From contig JAPPBX010000081.1 in assembly GCA_026702755.1 (NCBI GenBank), positions 62,001-126,000 on the forward strand: a stretch of DNA of 64,000 nt, given 5' to 3'. Position 1 is the stretch's first letter; every line of letters begins with the position of its first letter. Positions 43,482 to 52,362 of the stretch are shown here, piece after piece. The notes below the pieces were generated by a model. That model was given only the letters and a program-made list of their open reading frames with translations, did no database searches and was not told the origin of the DNA. A program made the position numbers and the translations under genes. The stretch comes from Candidatus Poribacteria bacterium. Its GTDB lineage: Bacteria > Poribacteria > WGA-4E > WGA-3G.

Positions 43482-44585
43482 ATGAAAGCACTTTTGAAAA
43501 GCCTGACATTGATCATTATCTTTGTCGTTTTTGTCGGTCTCGGCTTTAGCGTCTATGTTCTTCAAGCACCACCAGTTGAACAGAAAGGCGCGCCGAAACT
43601 ACAGATCCATACACGTACAGCACTGCGCAGCAGACCGACAGTAAACTCAAAACCGATTCGTTATACCAAAGATGTATACCGTTTCAGTGTGGATCGGCAA
43701 TATATTAGCAACCTAAATAGCGGTAAATTAGAGCATGAACTTCTGTTTAGTGCGGGGTTAGCGCATCGTGCAAGATTGAAAGCGCAACGTTTAGATGACT
43801 CTTTGAAAACAGCAACCGATTGGCAAAAGATGTTTGCTGATATGACACAAGATATTCGATTCCGTCCGAGCGCGTCACCTGTTGAAGTCTTACTGAGTGG
43901 TGAGGAGTGGTCACTCAGAGATACCACCGGTGCCGCATACACAGTCGTAAAAACTGACGACCGGGTTGATGTTTATCTACCTGATCTGAGGGCGGCGTTT
44001 GACGCAAACAAAATCTCGCTATCAACAGATCTGGAAATCTCCACTAAACAAGCAAACAGGCGATGGCTCCTCACGGATAAAGGATATAAACAGGCTTACA
44101 GCATTGTGAACGGTGAAGGAAAACTCAATGTTTTTCAGCAATCGAAGTTTGAAATTCTGACGTTTCTATTTGAAGTGGATACGGCATTGCAAAGCTCCCT
44201 CGCACAGGAAAAGTTGTCTTCTGAATTGATTCAAGAATTTGTGAAGGAAAAAATACCATTGTCACGACGGGCGAAAGTGTCCGCGAACGAAAACGGTATA
44301 AGTTGGCAGATAACCAACCCTCCATTGAAGTATAATATCCGAAGTGAGGACGGTCGATTGAAGGTCTATCTTGATCTTGAAAGTAGATGGCTCCTCGTCA
44401 AAGTTGATGACAGCGTAAAAGGCTGGGTCCAAAGCGAGCGCGGCACCATTTTCGAGCCACCCGCACCAACACCGAGTTCACGTCAGCAAGTCAAAGAACG
44501 GCTTCTCGGACTCATTGATGAATTGAAAGCGAAAGTCGGACTCTCCAATGCAGAAAATGAAGCCCAAGATACTGCGTCCCGGTAG
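43482..44585 (+). CDS. Membrane-anchored protein with SH3-like C-terminus
   Basis: A 367-aa protein, family not recognised. The N-terminus has one transmembrane anchor (about 8-29, LTLIIIFVVFVGLGFSVYVL) and the rest faces the periplasm. Near residues 300-330, DLESRWLLVKVDDSVKGWVQSERG resembles the last strands of a bacterial SH3 domain (W-x-x-V...GWV-x-S-x-G). Two earlier blocks (TDWQKMFADMTQDIRF and TGAAYTVVKTDDRVDVYLP) look beta-rich. AAGGA precedes the ATG. It overlaps the S66 peptidase gene by 38 bp in another frame, so the two are likely co-expressed; SH3 domains often bind peptidoglycan, which would fit that partner. Confidence 0.68.
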   Translation: MKALLKSLTLIIIFVVFVGLGFSVYVLQAPPVEQKGAPKLQIHTRTALRSRPTVNSKPIRYTKDVYRFSVDRQYISNLNSGKLEHELLFSAGLAHRARLKAQRLDDSLKTATDWQKMFADMTQDIRFRPSASPVEVLLSGEEWSLRDTTGAAYTVVKTDDRVDVYLPDLRAAFDANKISLSTDLEISTKQANRRWLLTDKGYKQAYSIVNGEGKLNVFQQSKFEILTFLFEVDTALQSSLAQEKLSSELIQEFVKEKIPLSRRAKVSANENGISWQITNPPLKYNIRSEDGRLKVYLDLESRWLLVKVDDSVKGWVQSERGTIFEPPAPTPSSRQQVKERLLGLIDELKAKVGLSNAENEAQDTASR

Positions 44586-45600
44586 TCGTGTCGCAGCGAT
44601 TTCGCTCTCCTGGGGCGGTCCCGGCACTATTCCCTACCGATACCAAATAGGTAAACGGCAATTTGAAGAAGAATTCGGTGTGACGGTTATTGAGACCGAA
44701 CACACCTTGCGCGATGCAGATTGGCTTGCCAGAAATCCCGAAGCGCGTGCCCACGATTTGATGGCAGCTTTCGCCGACGAGACAATCGACGGAATTATCT
44801 CAACCATCGGTGGTGAAGACTCAATCCGCACACTGCCATACCTTGACTTGGACTTGATTTGGAAGAACCCTAAAGTCTTCATGGGTTTTTCGGATACGAC
44901 TATATCGCACGCTGCCTGTTTTAAAGCGGGCCTCGTGTCGTTCTACGGTCCGTCATTTATGGCAGGATTTGCCGAAAACGACGGGATGTTTCCGTATATG
45001 GTGGATTCTGTGAGACGCACGCTCTTTTCCGCCGAACCGATTGGTGTTATTGAACCGAATCGAGCGGGTTGGACAGTTGAACATCTACCGTGGGAGAACC
45101 CTGAAAACCAGTCAGTTCGTCGGAAACTCAACCCTTGCACCGGTTGGAAGTTTCATCAGGATGAAGGTGTTGTCGAAGGACAACTTTTTGGGGGTTGTGT
45201 TGAGGTTTTGGACTGGCTTCGCGGCACCGACTATTTCCCTTCTGGTGGTGACCTTCAAGGTGCCGTTCTCTTTTTGGAGACCTCTGAAGAGGCACCGCCG
45301 CCTTCGTTTCTGGCGAGGTTTGTGAGATGCATCGCAGCGATGGGCGTTCTCGAAGGACTTAGCGGTATCCTACTTGGACGACCCGGGGGCGGTGTCGATC
45401 CTGGCACTTTCCACGAATACGACGACGCACTTTGTAAAGCCGTCCGTGAAGAACACGAGTTAAACGACATGCCGATTGTCACCAATATGGACTTTGGGCA
45501 CACGGATCCGATGTTCGTCATCCCAATGGGCATGAAGGCTCGTATTGATTCTGCCAAGCAGGAAATCGTCATTGACGAGGCAGCGGTTATCGAAAACTGA
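44548..45600 (+). CDS. S66-family serine peptidase (LD-carboxypeptidase/MccF-like)
   Basis: A 350-aa Ser-Glu-His peptidase of the LdcA/MccF family. The opening KPKILRPGSRVAAISLSWGG is typical; the GGEDSIRTLPYLD motif and the nucleophile-bearing MGFSDTTISHAA are clear; the C-terminal half contains GFGH-equivalent MDFGHTDPMFVIPMG with the catalytic His. LD-carboxypeptidases trim recycled murein tetrapeptides, whereas MccF-like members cleave microcin C-type peptide-nucleotides or acyl amides. It overlaps the upstream SH3-like protein gene. An alternative ATG is 9 bp downstream. Which branch it belongs to is unclear, though its sequence looks closer to MccF-like proteins. Confidence 0.87.
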   Translation: MQKMKPKILRPGSRVAAISLSWGGPGTIPYRYQIGKRQFEEEFGVTVIETEHTLRDADWLARNPEARAHDLMAAFADETIDGIISTIGGEDSIRTLPYLDLDLIWKNPKVFMGFSDTTISHAACFKAGLVSFYGPSFMAGFAENDGMFPYMVDSVRRTLFSAEPIGVIEPNRAGWTVEHLPWENPENQSVRRKLNPCTGWKFHQDEGVVEGQLFGGCVEVLDWLRGTDYFPSGGDLQGAVLFLETSEEAPPPSFLARFVRCIAAMGVLEGLSGILLGRPGGGVDPGTFHEYDDALCKAVREEHELNDMPIVTNMDFGHTDPMFVIPMGMKARIDSAKQEIVIDEAAVIEN

Positions 45601-45618
45601 CACAAAAAATTAGTATGA

Positions 45619-45721
45619 TGTTGGGTTCACTGGGTTTTCGTAACATAAACTGACCTATTCGATTTGACATGTCTTTGAGAGACTACATCGAATTTCTCTT
45701 TTCCGTTCAACCCAACTTACA
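45619..45721. repeat. Inverted repeat related to the 60.2-kb element
   Basis: GTTGGGTT (45620-45627) pairs with AACCCAAC (45709-45716), and the right end CCGTTCAACCCAACTTACA differs from the right end of the 60193-60438 element in only one base. Probably a shorter or decayed relative in the 155-bp gap before the glycosyltransferase gene. Confidence 0.5.
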
Positions 45722-45755
45722 GCGATACTGATTACACGCTTGGCTAATTAAAAAG

Positions 45756-46946
45756 ATGAAGATTCTTTTTCTTTCCCCTACCGTGCCGTTCCCACTCACT
45801 GACGGCGGACGTATCCGGGTGTTTAACCTCCTCAAACAGATCGCGCAGAAAAGCGAAGTGACGTTGCTCGCCTTAGAGACACAACCGACAGATGCAGAAG
45901 GGGTTTCCCAACTCCAGCAATTAGGTATTCAGGTGCATCTTGTCTCCAACGCACCGACACTTCCACGTCTATCGTTCGGCACACTCGCCAACGCTTTCTT
46001 CAAACGACAACCCATCACTGTTGCGCGCTATGATCTACCTGCCTATCGCCAGCAGTTCAAAGCGTTAATCGCAACCGATATTTTCGACCTCGTCCATTAC
46101 GAGATGTTCCACACAGCACAGTTTCGGACAGAGACAGATCTGCCCGGTGTGCTTTCACAACAGAACGTCGATTCTGCAATCTGGCGGCGACTTTGTGGCG
46201 AGACTGTCAACCCGTTCTATAAGTTCGCATACTGGACGCAGCAACTCGCATTCCAACGCTACGAACGGGTGCTAAGTCCAAAATTCGATGCCGTAACGTG
46301 TACCTCCGACATCGATGCCGCCGTTTTCCAACAACACTGTGCAGAAGGCGTTATTGAGATAATTCCGAACGGTGTTGATGTCACGCATTACCAGCCCGAC
46401 TTTTCTGCTGAGGCTCCCGCACACCTCATCTATATCGGGAGCATGGACTGGTATCCCAACGAGGACGCTGTCTCCTTTTTTGCCGATGAGGTGTTACCTC
46501 AGATTCACGCCGAGGTACCCGAGGTCAAATTTTCGATTGTTGGCGGAAATCCATCGGCACATGTCAAAAAGTTAGCGGAGAAAGAAGGGATTGTTGTCAC
46601 CGGACGTGTGCCGGAGATCAAACCCTATTTCGCAGAGACGACGGTCTTTGTCGTACCGTTGCGCATCGGGAGCGGCACCCGCCTGAAAATCCTTGAAGCT
46701 TTGGCGATGGGCAAAGCGATTGTCTCTACCTCAGTCGGTGCGGAGGGGTTGGATCTCAAAGATGGCGAGGAAATCTTCATTGCTGACGAACCAAAGGTCT
46801 TTGCCGAGGCGGTCACCCGATTGCTCAAGGACCCGTCCCTTCGCCGTAGGATTGGTGAAAACGGCCGCGCCCGTGTGGAGCAGGATTACGATTGGCGGAG
46901 CATCAGCGAGAAACTCCACCAACTCTATACCAGAATCCTCCCCTAA
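45756..46946 (+). CDS. Family 4 glycosyltransferase (TIGR03087-like)
   Basis: GT-B retaining glycosyltransferase, 396 aa. The N-terminal donor-independent domain opens MKILFLSPTVPFPLTDGGRIR (glycine-rich loop). The C-terminal domain has LIYIGSMDWYPNEDAVSFF, VKFSIVGGNPS, VVTGRVPEIKPYFAETTVFVVPLRIGSGTRLKILEALAMGKAIVSTSVGAEG, with the E(x7)E donor-binding pattern. It closely follows the sugar transferases associated with exopolysaccharide/PEP-CTERM loci. It transfers a nucleotide-sugar residue during surface polysaccharide synthesis. No other polysaccharide genes are next to it; the epimerase at 11054 could provide precursors. Confidence 0.9.
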   Translation: MKILFLSPTVPFPLTDGGRIRVFNLLKQIAQKSEVTLLALETQPTDAEGVSQLQQLGIQVHLVSNAPTLPRLSFGTLANAFFKRQPITVARYDLPAYRQQFKALIATDIFDLVHYEMFHTAQFRTETDLPGVLSQQNVDSAIWRRLCGETVNPFYKFAYWTQQLAFQRYERVLSPKFDAVTCTSDIDAAVFQQHCAEGVIEIIPNGVDVTHYQPDFSAEAPAHLIYIGSMDWYPNEDAVSFFADEVLPQIHAEVPEVKFSIVGGNPSAHVKKLAEKEGIVVTGRVPEIKPYFAETTVFVVPLRIGSGTRLKILEALAMGKAIVSTSVGAEGLDLKDGEEIFIADEPKVFAEAVTRLLKDPSLRRRIGENGRARVEQDYDWRSISEKLHQLYTRILP

Positions 46947-46987
46947 AATCAGTGATCCTCGTTTTCCTTAAGCCTGGTCTGAATGCG

Positions 46988-48034
46988 TCATTCCTTTGGG
47001 AGCTTGTGCTTTTCTCTCCACTGTGGGTATGCATCTGCAAGGAGCTTGGAAGCCCAGCCGCCGTAGTAGGCGTAGCCGGTGCGGCGTTCCTGCCCGATCT
47101 CGGAGAACGAGTAGCGGACCACCGAGTCGCGATCGAGAAAGATTGGACGGTTGCTGCCGAGCTCGTAGAAACGCGCCCAGAGGGGTCCCGCGTCGGGATC
47201 CGCCACGACCCGCCTATCGTTCTGCCCCTCTGCGTCAGTGAACGTCTTTAAGCGGATGCCGTGGATAGTGACGCTCCTGAACCACTCAACAGCCCCCTCA
47301 ACAGCAGCGATGATCGCTGGCGTAGGTTCCTCGACAGACATCAGGAAACGCACGACACCGACGCTTTCAGCACCTGAGATCGATGGCGGTTCATAAGAAC
47401 GGGCCCACGCAGGCGCAAGCGTTTTTTCGTCATGCTGCGCACACCAAGCCGTGAGCTTATCATTCTGCCTGATTTGCGTGCGTAGGATGCAGTTGATGCC
47501 CTTGGTTACTGCAACTTCAGCCTGAGTGCGGTACCCTGTTTCCAAAAACGCATAGTCGGAGGATTCAGAGACATCCCGGAGGAGTTCGAGAATTCGCACC
47601 ATAGCGTTGTCATTGAACGTGATGTGACGAGGGTAGCCTTTGCTTAGTGGATAAAACTGTGGCCACCCGCCATTCGGGTATTGCGCTTCGAGGATATGAG
47701 AAAGACCTTTGAGAAATGCTTGTTGATAGCGCGGCTCGTTTGTCGCACGAAATGCACGCCCAAGAAACCGTAGTTCGTCAATGGTCGCACTGTTGTCGAA
47801 CGTTCCGTGTAGATCGTCACTTTTGCCATCAAACGGCTCAGATGCCGTGTCTCTATTCTTGGGCCAACCGCCGTGCGGTGTCTGCCACGTAAGGACGTTG
47901 TCGGCTATACGGCGCCCCTCCTCGCTCTGAAACCATTCAACGGACTGCTTCGCATATCGGGAAGGAACGGTTGCATCGGAAGATGACAGAAACAAAATAA
48001 GTAAAACATAGAGGGTAGTAAATCGTAGTTTCAT
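46988..48034 (-). CDS. Exported pectate lyase (family PL10)
   Basis: A 348-aa polysaccharide lyase. Signal peptide about residues 1-22 (LRFTTLYVLLILFLSSSDA). The alpha/alpha-toroid carries the PL10 signatures: WQTPHGGWPKN near residue 50, GTFDNSATIDELRFLGRAF, AQYPNGGWPQFYPL and ITFNDNAMVRILELL. The calcium/substrate Asp and Arg residues fall in those blocks. It cleaves polygalacturonate by beta-elimination. The 3' third (46988-about 47340) is strikingly GC-rich, with C/G at most third codon positions, compared with the rest. Ends RTGYAYYGGWASKLLADAYP, as in full-length homologues, so the protein is complete. Confidence 0.9.
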   Translation of the reverse strand: MKLRFTTLYVLLILFLSSSDATVPSRYAKQSVEWFQSEEGRRIADNVLTWQTPHGGWPKNRDTASEPFDGKSDDLHGTFDNSATIDELRFLGRAFRATNEPRYQQAFLKGLSHILEAQYPNGGWPQFYPLSKGYPRHITFNDNAMVRILELLRDVSESSDYAFLETGYRTQAEVAVTKGINCILRTQIRQNDKLTAWCAQHDEKTLAPAWARSYEPPSISGAESVGVVRFLMSVEEPTPAIIAAVEGAVEWFRSVTIHGIRLKTFTDAEGQNDRRVVADPDAGPLWARFYELGSNRPIFLDRDSVVRYSFSEIGQERRTGYAYYGGWASKLLADAYPQWREKHKLPKE

Positions 48035-48371
48035 GATAGTGCCCCTTCGTTAGTAGTCAGAGGGTGTTGGTTAAACAAAAACCAGAACCATCGTTATTGC
48101 TTGAGTGTATTGACAATTTCTGCGTTACCCTCACGCAACGCCATGACGAACAGACCGTCGAATTGGACTCTCAAAAGTATACCACACAAAATGGGAAAGC
48201 GCAAGATGTAGGAACTGGGAATCCAGAGCGATTTAGTTTTCGGTTTTCTGGTCCGGTTCTGTAGACGCAATCCCAAAAAGTTGATTTTCTTTCTCCGATG
48301 TGCTAATATGTAACCAACTTGAACAAAACCCTCCAGTCTTAATAACGAACCACTTAAAAGGAGCTATTCCG
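48035..48371. other. Intergenic region
   Basis: 337 bp between the pectate lyase and LamG genes. Open frames on both strands (48064-48264 and 48094-48276) have no ribosome site and no recognisable family. The minus-strand peptide ends VQFDGLFVMALREGNAEIVN, which looks more protein-like than chance and might be a gene remnant. TTGACA at 48108 has no matching -10. Confidence 0.4.
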
Positions 48372-49121
48372 ATGAAAGTTTTTATGTTAACTTTGGCAGT
48401 CACCCTTCTACTGATGAGTGCTACTTTAGGGATTGCGGGTGAAGATCCTGATTTAGTGGCTTACTTCCCGTTTGAGGGGAGTGCAGAGGATGCATCTGGA
48501 AACGGAAACGATGGGAAAATTGAGGGTGGATCCAAGTGGGTTAAAGGCAAATTTGGAGACGCCATCAACCTTGATGCGGCAGCTTATGTCGAACTACAGG
48601 TTTCCGATTCTCTCAACGGCGACATTTTCAAAGCAGACCCCTTCACAATTTCCGCTTGGATTAATCCGAATTTTGAAGGTACCACGTGGGAACATATCTG
48701 GCGGAGTCTACCGGGTGCTTCCGGACACAATACCTTCTTCCTCAACAAAGACCAAGGACTCCTCTCTTGGCGAGGGCAGGTCGGCGGATGGACAGTCTTA
48801 TGTCAGAGCGACGGTGGAATCGTTGAAAAGGATAAATGGATGCATGTAGCCGTCACAGGGGATGGCGATAAATTCAAGATTTATGCCGACGGCGAGAAGG
48901 TCGCCGAGACCGACTTTCAAGAAACGCGCGGTAACAATGTAACCTACCGTCTTGGCGGCACAGGTGGCGAGACGTTCGCTGGTCTAATGGACGACTACGC
49001 CGTCTTCACTCGTGCGTTAGATGAAGATGAAATCAGTCTGATAATGGACAGCGTTGAAGTGTTCTTACCCGTTGAACCGAAAGGCAAGCTCGCAACACAA
49101 TGGGCAGCCCTCAAACGCTAA
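48372..49121 (+). CDS. Exported LamG/concanavalin-like protein with conserved C-terminal motif
   Basis: A 249-aa exported lectin-like protein. ATG 48372 is chosen over an upstream one because AAGGAG precedes it and it opens a signal peptide (MKVFMLTLAVTLLLMSATLG, ending IAG). The rest is one LamG/ConA-like jelly roll: DLVAYFPFEGSAEDASGNGNDG, FTISAWINPNFEGTTWEHIW, WMHVAVTGDGDKFKIYADGE and GLMDDYAVFTRALDEDEI. It ends VEPKGKLATQWAALKR, the third example of the C-terminal motif found at 39174 and 41211. Probably binds extracellular glycans. A hairpin follows the stop. Confidence 0.88.
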   Translation: MKVFMLTLAVTLLLMSATLGIAGEDPDLVAYFPFEGSAEDASGNGNDGKIEGGSKWVKGKFGDAINLDAAAYVELQVSDSLNGDIFKADPFTISAWINPNFEGTTWEHIWRSLPGASGHNTFFLNKDQGLLSWRGQVGGWTVLCQSDGGIVEKDKWMHVAVTGDGDKFKIYADGEKVAETDFQETRGNNVTYRLGGTGGETFAGLMDDYAVFTRALDEDEISLIMDSVEVFLPVEPKGKLATQWAALKR

Positions 49122-49133
49122 TCCCCAGGTCCG

Positions 49134-49160
49134 GTAGGTGCGGTTTGCAACCGCATCTAC
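49134..49160 (+). terminator. Hairpin GTAGGTGCGGTT-TGC-AACCGCATCTAC
   Basis: 12-bp arms with one G-T pair and a 3-nt loop directly after the LamG gene and before hsdM. It lacks a T-run; it may be a REP-type repeat that also ends transcription. Confidence 0.5.
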
Positions 49161-49190
49161 TGATAACTATTCTCCAAAGGAAACGAATCA

Positions 49191-50822
49191 TTGCCAAAAA
49201 AGAAAACCGAAACAGATACACCCCAACCTTCACTCTTCCCATCCGAGAACGAAGAACAACTGGATATCTCCACCCTTGAAACATGGCTACTGGATGCCGC
49301 GAATACCATTCGAGGCGCAAGCGATGCCCCAAAATTCAAGGATTTCATCTTACCTCTCATCTTCTACAAACGACTCTCCGATGTGTTTGACGATGAATTT
49401 GCCAAACAAATAGAAGAGTTCGGCAATGAAGAATTGGCACGAGAAATTGTTGAGGCAGACCACAAAGACGCACTCCAATCCGGACGGAACCCGATTGTCC
49501 GTTTTTACATTCCACCCGAATATCACTGGAACGCACTTCGCAACCACCCCGCCGACGGTCATCTGGGTGAATTTGTTACCGATGCAATGCGCGAAGTCGC
49601 ACGCCTTAACCCACTATTACAAGGAGTACTTGATGTCAAAGATTTCAGCGAAAGCCAGAGCGGACAACGCACGCTCGACGAAGAACGACTGGAGGCACTG
49701 ATTGAAGTACTAAGTCGGCATCGGCTTGGACTACAGGACACGGAACCGGACATCCTCGGCCGTGCGTATGAGTATCTATTACGGAAATTTGCTGAAGGGC
49801 AGGGACAGAGCGCGGGCGAGTTCTACACACCAAAAGAGGTTGGTGAACTAATGGCGCGTCTCCTCAACCCAGAACCCTACACCACTATCTACGATCCTGC
49901 GTGCGGCTCAGGTGGCTTGCTTATCAAAGGGCGGTTGCAATTTGAAGAAATGCACCCGGATGAAAAGAGTCAAGCACCTCAAATATACGGACAAGAATTG
50001 ACTCCCACCACCTACGCCATGGCAAAGATGAATGCTTTTCTGCACGATTTCATAGGCGCAGCTATTCAGATCGGAGATACCTTCCGCAATCCCCGTTTCA
50101 CAGATGATGATGCAACACTGCAACGCTTCAATTATGTAGTTGCGAATCCGATGTGGAATCAGAAGGAGTATGACGATGCCTTTTACGAGAACGACAACTG
50201 GAACCGATTTTCGGACGGCATCGCACCGAGTTCCTCAGCAGATTGGGGATGGGTACAACATATACTCGCCTCTTTAAAGGAAACTGGACGCGCCGCAATT
50301 GTGCTGGATACCGGCGCAGTCTCTCGCGGTTCTGGAAGTCAGAACACCGATCGGGAGCGTGATATCCGCAAAAAGTTTGTGAAGAAAGACTTAATTGAAG
50401 GCGTGATCCTTCTGCCCGAAAACCTGTTTTACAATACAAGCGCACCGGGCATTATCTTACTGCTGAACCGCAGCAAGCCAAAGGAACGCAAAGACCAAAT
50501 CCTACTCATCAATCTCTCCCAGCACTTTGAGAAGGGAAAACCGAAAAATATCCTCACCGATGAAGGAATTGATGCCGCGAGGGAAGTCTATCAGGCGTGG
50601 GAGTCTCGTGAGAAGTTGAGCAGCGTTATCAAATTAGAAGATGCGCAAAAAACCGATTACAACCTGAGTCCCTCCCAATTTGTAGACATAGGCGACAAGG
50701 TTGAACACCGTCCGGTGAATGAAATTCTTGCAGACTTAACAGAAGCACGCATCACCCGCCAAAAAGCAGATAAGACTTTAGATGATGTGTTGGCACAGCT
50801 TGGATTGAATGAACAGCATTAA
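49191..50822 (+). CDS. hsdM: Type I restriction-modification methyltransferase HsdM
   Basis: Modification subunit, 543 aa, N6-adenine methyltransferase of a type I system. It starts with TTG at 49191 after AAAGGAAACG. The N-terminal HsdM helical domain (ILPLIFYKRLSDVFDDEF) is followed by GEFYTPKEVGELMARLL, the SAM motif DPACGSGG (235-242), and motif IV as NPMWN (319-323), a variant of NPPF/Y. AEGQGQSAGEFYTPKE is family-typical. It heads a plus-strand cluster with two inserted genes, then hsdS and hsdR. It methylates target sites for self-protection, in complex with HsdS. Confidence 0.95.
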   Translation: MPKKKTETDTPQPSLFPSENEEQLDISTLETWLLDAANTIRGASDAPKFKDFILPLIFYKRLSDVFDDEFAKQIEEFGNEELAREIVEADHKDALQSGRNPIVRFYIPPEYHWNALRNHPADGHLGEFVTDAMREVARLNPLLQGVLDVKDFSESQSGQRTLDEERLEALIEVLSRHRLGLQDTEPDILGRAYEYLLRKFAEGQGQSAGEFYTPKEVGELMARLLNPEPYTTIYDPACGSGGLLIKGRLQFEEMHPDEKSQAPQIYGQELTPTTYAMAKMNAFLHDFIGAAIQIGDTFRNPRFTDDDATLQRFNYVVANPMWNQKEYDDAFYENDNWNRFSDGIAPSSSADWGWVQHILASLKETGRAAIVLDTGAVSRGSGSQNTDRERDIRKKFVKKDLIEGVILLPENLFYNTSAPGIILLLNRSKPKERKDQILLINLSQHFEKGKPKNILTDEGIDAAREVYQAWESREKLSSVIKLEDAQKTDYNLSPSQFVDIGDKVEHRPVNEILADLTEARITRQKADKTLDDVLAQLGLNEQH

Positions 50823-50865
50823 AAAAAGCCATGCTGGTATGTGCAGTTGTGCGGTTTCCTAAATT

Positions 50866-50894
50866 TTGATTTAACAGCATAAATATGCTATAAT
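50866..50894 (+). promoter_or_regulatory. Sigma-70 promoter with internal palindrome before the inserted DUF433 gene
   Basis: TTGATT (50866-50871), 17 bp, TATAAT (50889-50894). The spacer contains the palindrome AGCATA-AA-TATGCT (50876-50889), placed where a repressor would block the polymerase. It implies that the DUF433 fusion gene is transcribed independently of hsdM and may be autoregulated. Confidence 0.65.
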
Positions 50895-50926
50895 GTTGGT
50901 AAACACTTGATAAGAGATGAAAATTC

Positions 50927-52360
50927 ATGACAATACTCAATTTAGCATTCAAGGCTTATAACATTGTAGGCACTGGATCTTCTATGATTGGTGGTATCAA
51001 CTACGCCATCAAACATTTTTGCCAAACTACAGCAAAGGAATTTTTCAAAAAGTCTTTTGATAAAGTCGTTAAGCAATACGCATCTGACTTTGCTGATCTT
51101 ACTGATCCAAAAACAGTTAAAGTGGATCGTCATACATTTGACAACGTTATGGCTTCACTAAAAGATGCTGATGAAGCCCAATTTACACAATTAAATGAAA
51201 GTGAGAAAATCGCGAAAATCACAACACTTTTTCGGAACTGTATTATCGTCCCCAACCATCAATTGCCCAATATGGATTTTGAACGGAGAATTCGCCCCAT
51301 TATTGAGAGAGTGATTATTGATTTTTATTCACAACTTCCATTCAAACAGGAAGCATTTAATCAAATTGCACTTGAATTTATTCAAGATAGCACCACCGCG
51401 CAGGCAAACACAGATTCTATGCTATTGGACTTTACCAGAGAAATTGAACAGGTGCAGTTGGAAGTGAGTGAACGTATAAGCCAAGATATCCAAGCCATCA
51501 AAGATGACACTGAAAACATTACGGACGATAATGAGGAACTTAAGCAAACGACGGATAGTAATAGTTTAGATACATGGGGGTCCCTCATAGGTAACCCTGA
51601 ATTAGGGATTAGGTGTCGTATGGGTGATTTTGATTCAGACCTACTATTGGAAATCGCAAAACGTTCAAGTTGGAAGCTCTCTGAGCCTTACAACAGTTTT
51701 GTGCTTGCCTTAGGTGAAGAACGAATGAATTTGCAAACAGCATTAGACGTGAGCGTTGATTTCCTCTTTAAACTTTGGGAGAAATCAATTTTATTCAGAC
51801 AAAAAGAATTTTTGACGTTGGGTTTGCTAACTGGACTTACTGATGGACGGAATGCCCACAAAGTATTGAACCGACTTGAACATCTAATTCAAAATAAGCA
51901 CAAACTTTTTTTACCGATTGAAAACAGTATCCTCAGACAAATCCGTAATTTTCAACAAATCTATCCTCTTGAAAATAACTTCATGTTTTTGGCAGAAAAC
52001 GATATTCGTCTTAAAGGAACACGGGTAGGTATTGAAACCATCCTATACGAATATATGTACAATGGCAAAATGCCAGTCGTCATCGCTGATCACTACTATA
52101 CCCCCACACTGGAACAAGTTTACGCCACAATCTTATATTATCTTCAAAATCAAGAAAAAGTTGGTACATATTTGGAGAATTATCTGGCATACTGCCGAAA
52201 GGTGCGAGAAGAACAGGCGAAAAATCCGTCACCCGCTGTTATTCGCTTGCGTAAACTTCTGGCAGAAAGGGCAGCAACTTCTGATACTCCGTACACACAA
52301 ATTCCAAAAGACGGATCAGCAAGCACAACACAATCTCCATCCGAAAATGAACAGGAATAA
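50927..52360 (+). CDS. NTPase-type N-terminus fused to DUF433 antitoxin domain
   Basis: A 477-aa protein. Residues about 1-160 are a helical domain (GTGSSMIGGINYAIKHF, then IIERVIIDFYSQLPFKQEAF and FIQDS) like the N-terminal effector/sensor domain of some NACHT and TPR proteins. A coiled coil follows (165-210). Residues 215-355 are unassigned (IGNPELGIRCRMGDFDSDLL, SILFRQKEFLTLGLLTG). Residues about 359-425 (NDIRLKGTRVGIETILYEYM, then TLEQVYATILYYLQN) are a DUF433 domain, the VapB-like antitoxin partner of DUF5615 toxins. NPSPAVIRLRKLLAER follows, as in stand-alone DUF433 proteins. Its stop is 2 bp before the DUF5615 gene. AT-rich relative to hsdM. Confidence 0.72.
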   Translation: MTILNLAFKAYNIVGTGSSMIGGINYAIKHFCQTTAKEFFKKSFDKVVKQYASDFADLTDPKTVKVDRHTFDNVMASLKDADEAQFTQLNESEKIAKITTLFRNCIIVPNHQLPNMDFERRIRPIIERVIIDFYSQLPFKQEAFNQIALEFIQDSTTAQANTDSMLLDFTREIEQVQLEVSERISQDIQAIKDDTENITDDNEELKQTTDSNSLDTWGSLIGNPELGIRCRMGDFDSDLLLEIAKRSSWKLSEPYNSFVLALGEERMNLQTALDVSVDFLFKLWEKSILFRQKEFLTLGLLTGLTDGRNAHKVLNRLEHLIQNKHKLFLPIENSILRQIRNFQQIYPLENNFMFLAENDIRLKGTRVGIETILYEYMYNGKMPVVIADHYYTPTLEQVYATILYYLQNQEKVGTYLENYLAYCRKVREEQAKNPSPAVIRLRKLLAERAATSDTPYTQIPKDGSASTTQSPSENEQE

Positions 52361-52362
52361 AG

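Noticed and set aside
46892-47251. Overlapping plus-strand frames of 119 and 81 aa
   Set aside because: Products of the GC-rich end of the pectate lyase gene read on the wrong strand; Arg/Pro-rich low-complexity translations.
48094-48276. 60-aa minus-strand peptide ending VQFDGLFVMALREGNAEIVN
   Set aside because: Looks somewhat protein-like, but has no start signal or family; kept only as a note in the intergenic entry.
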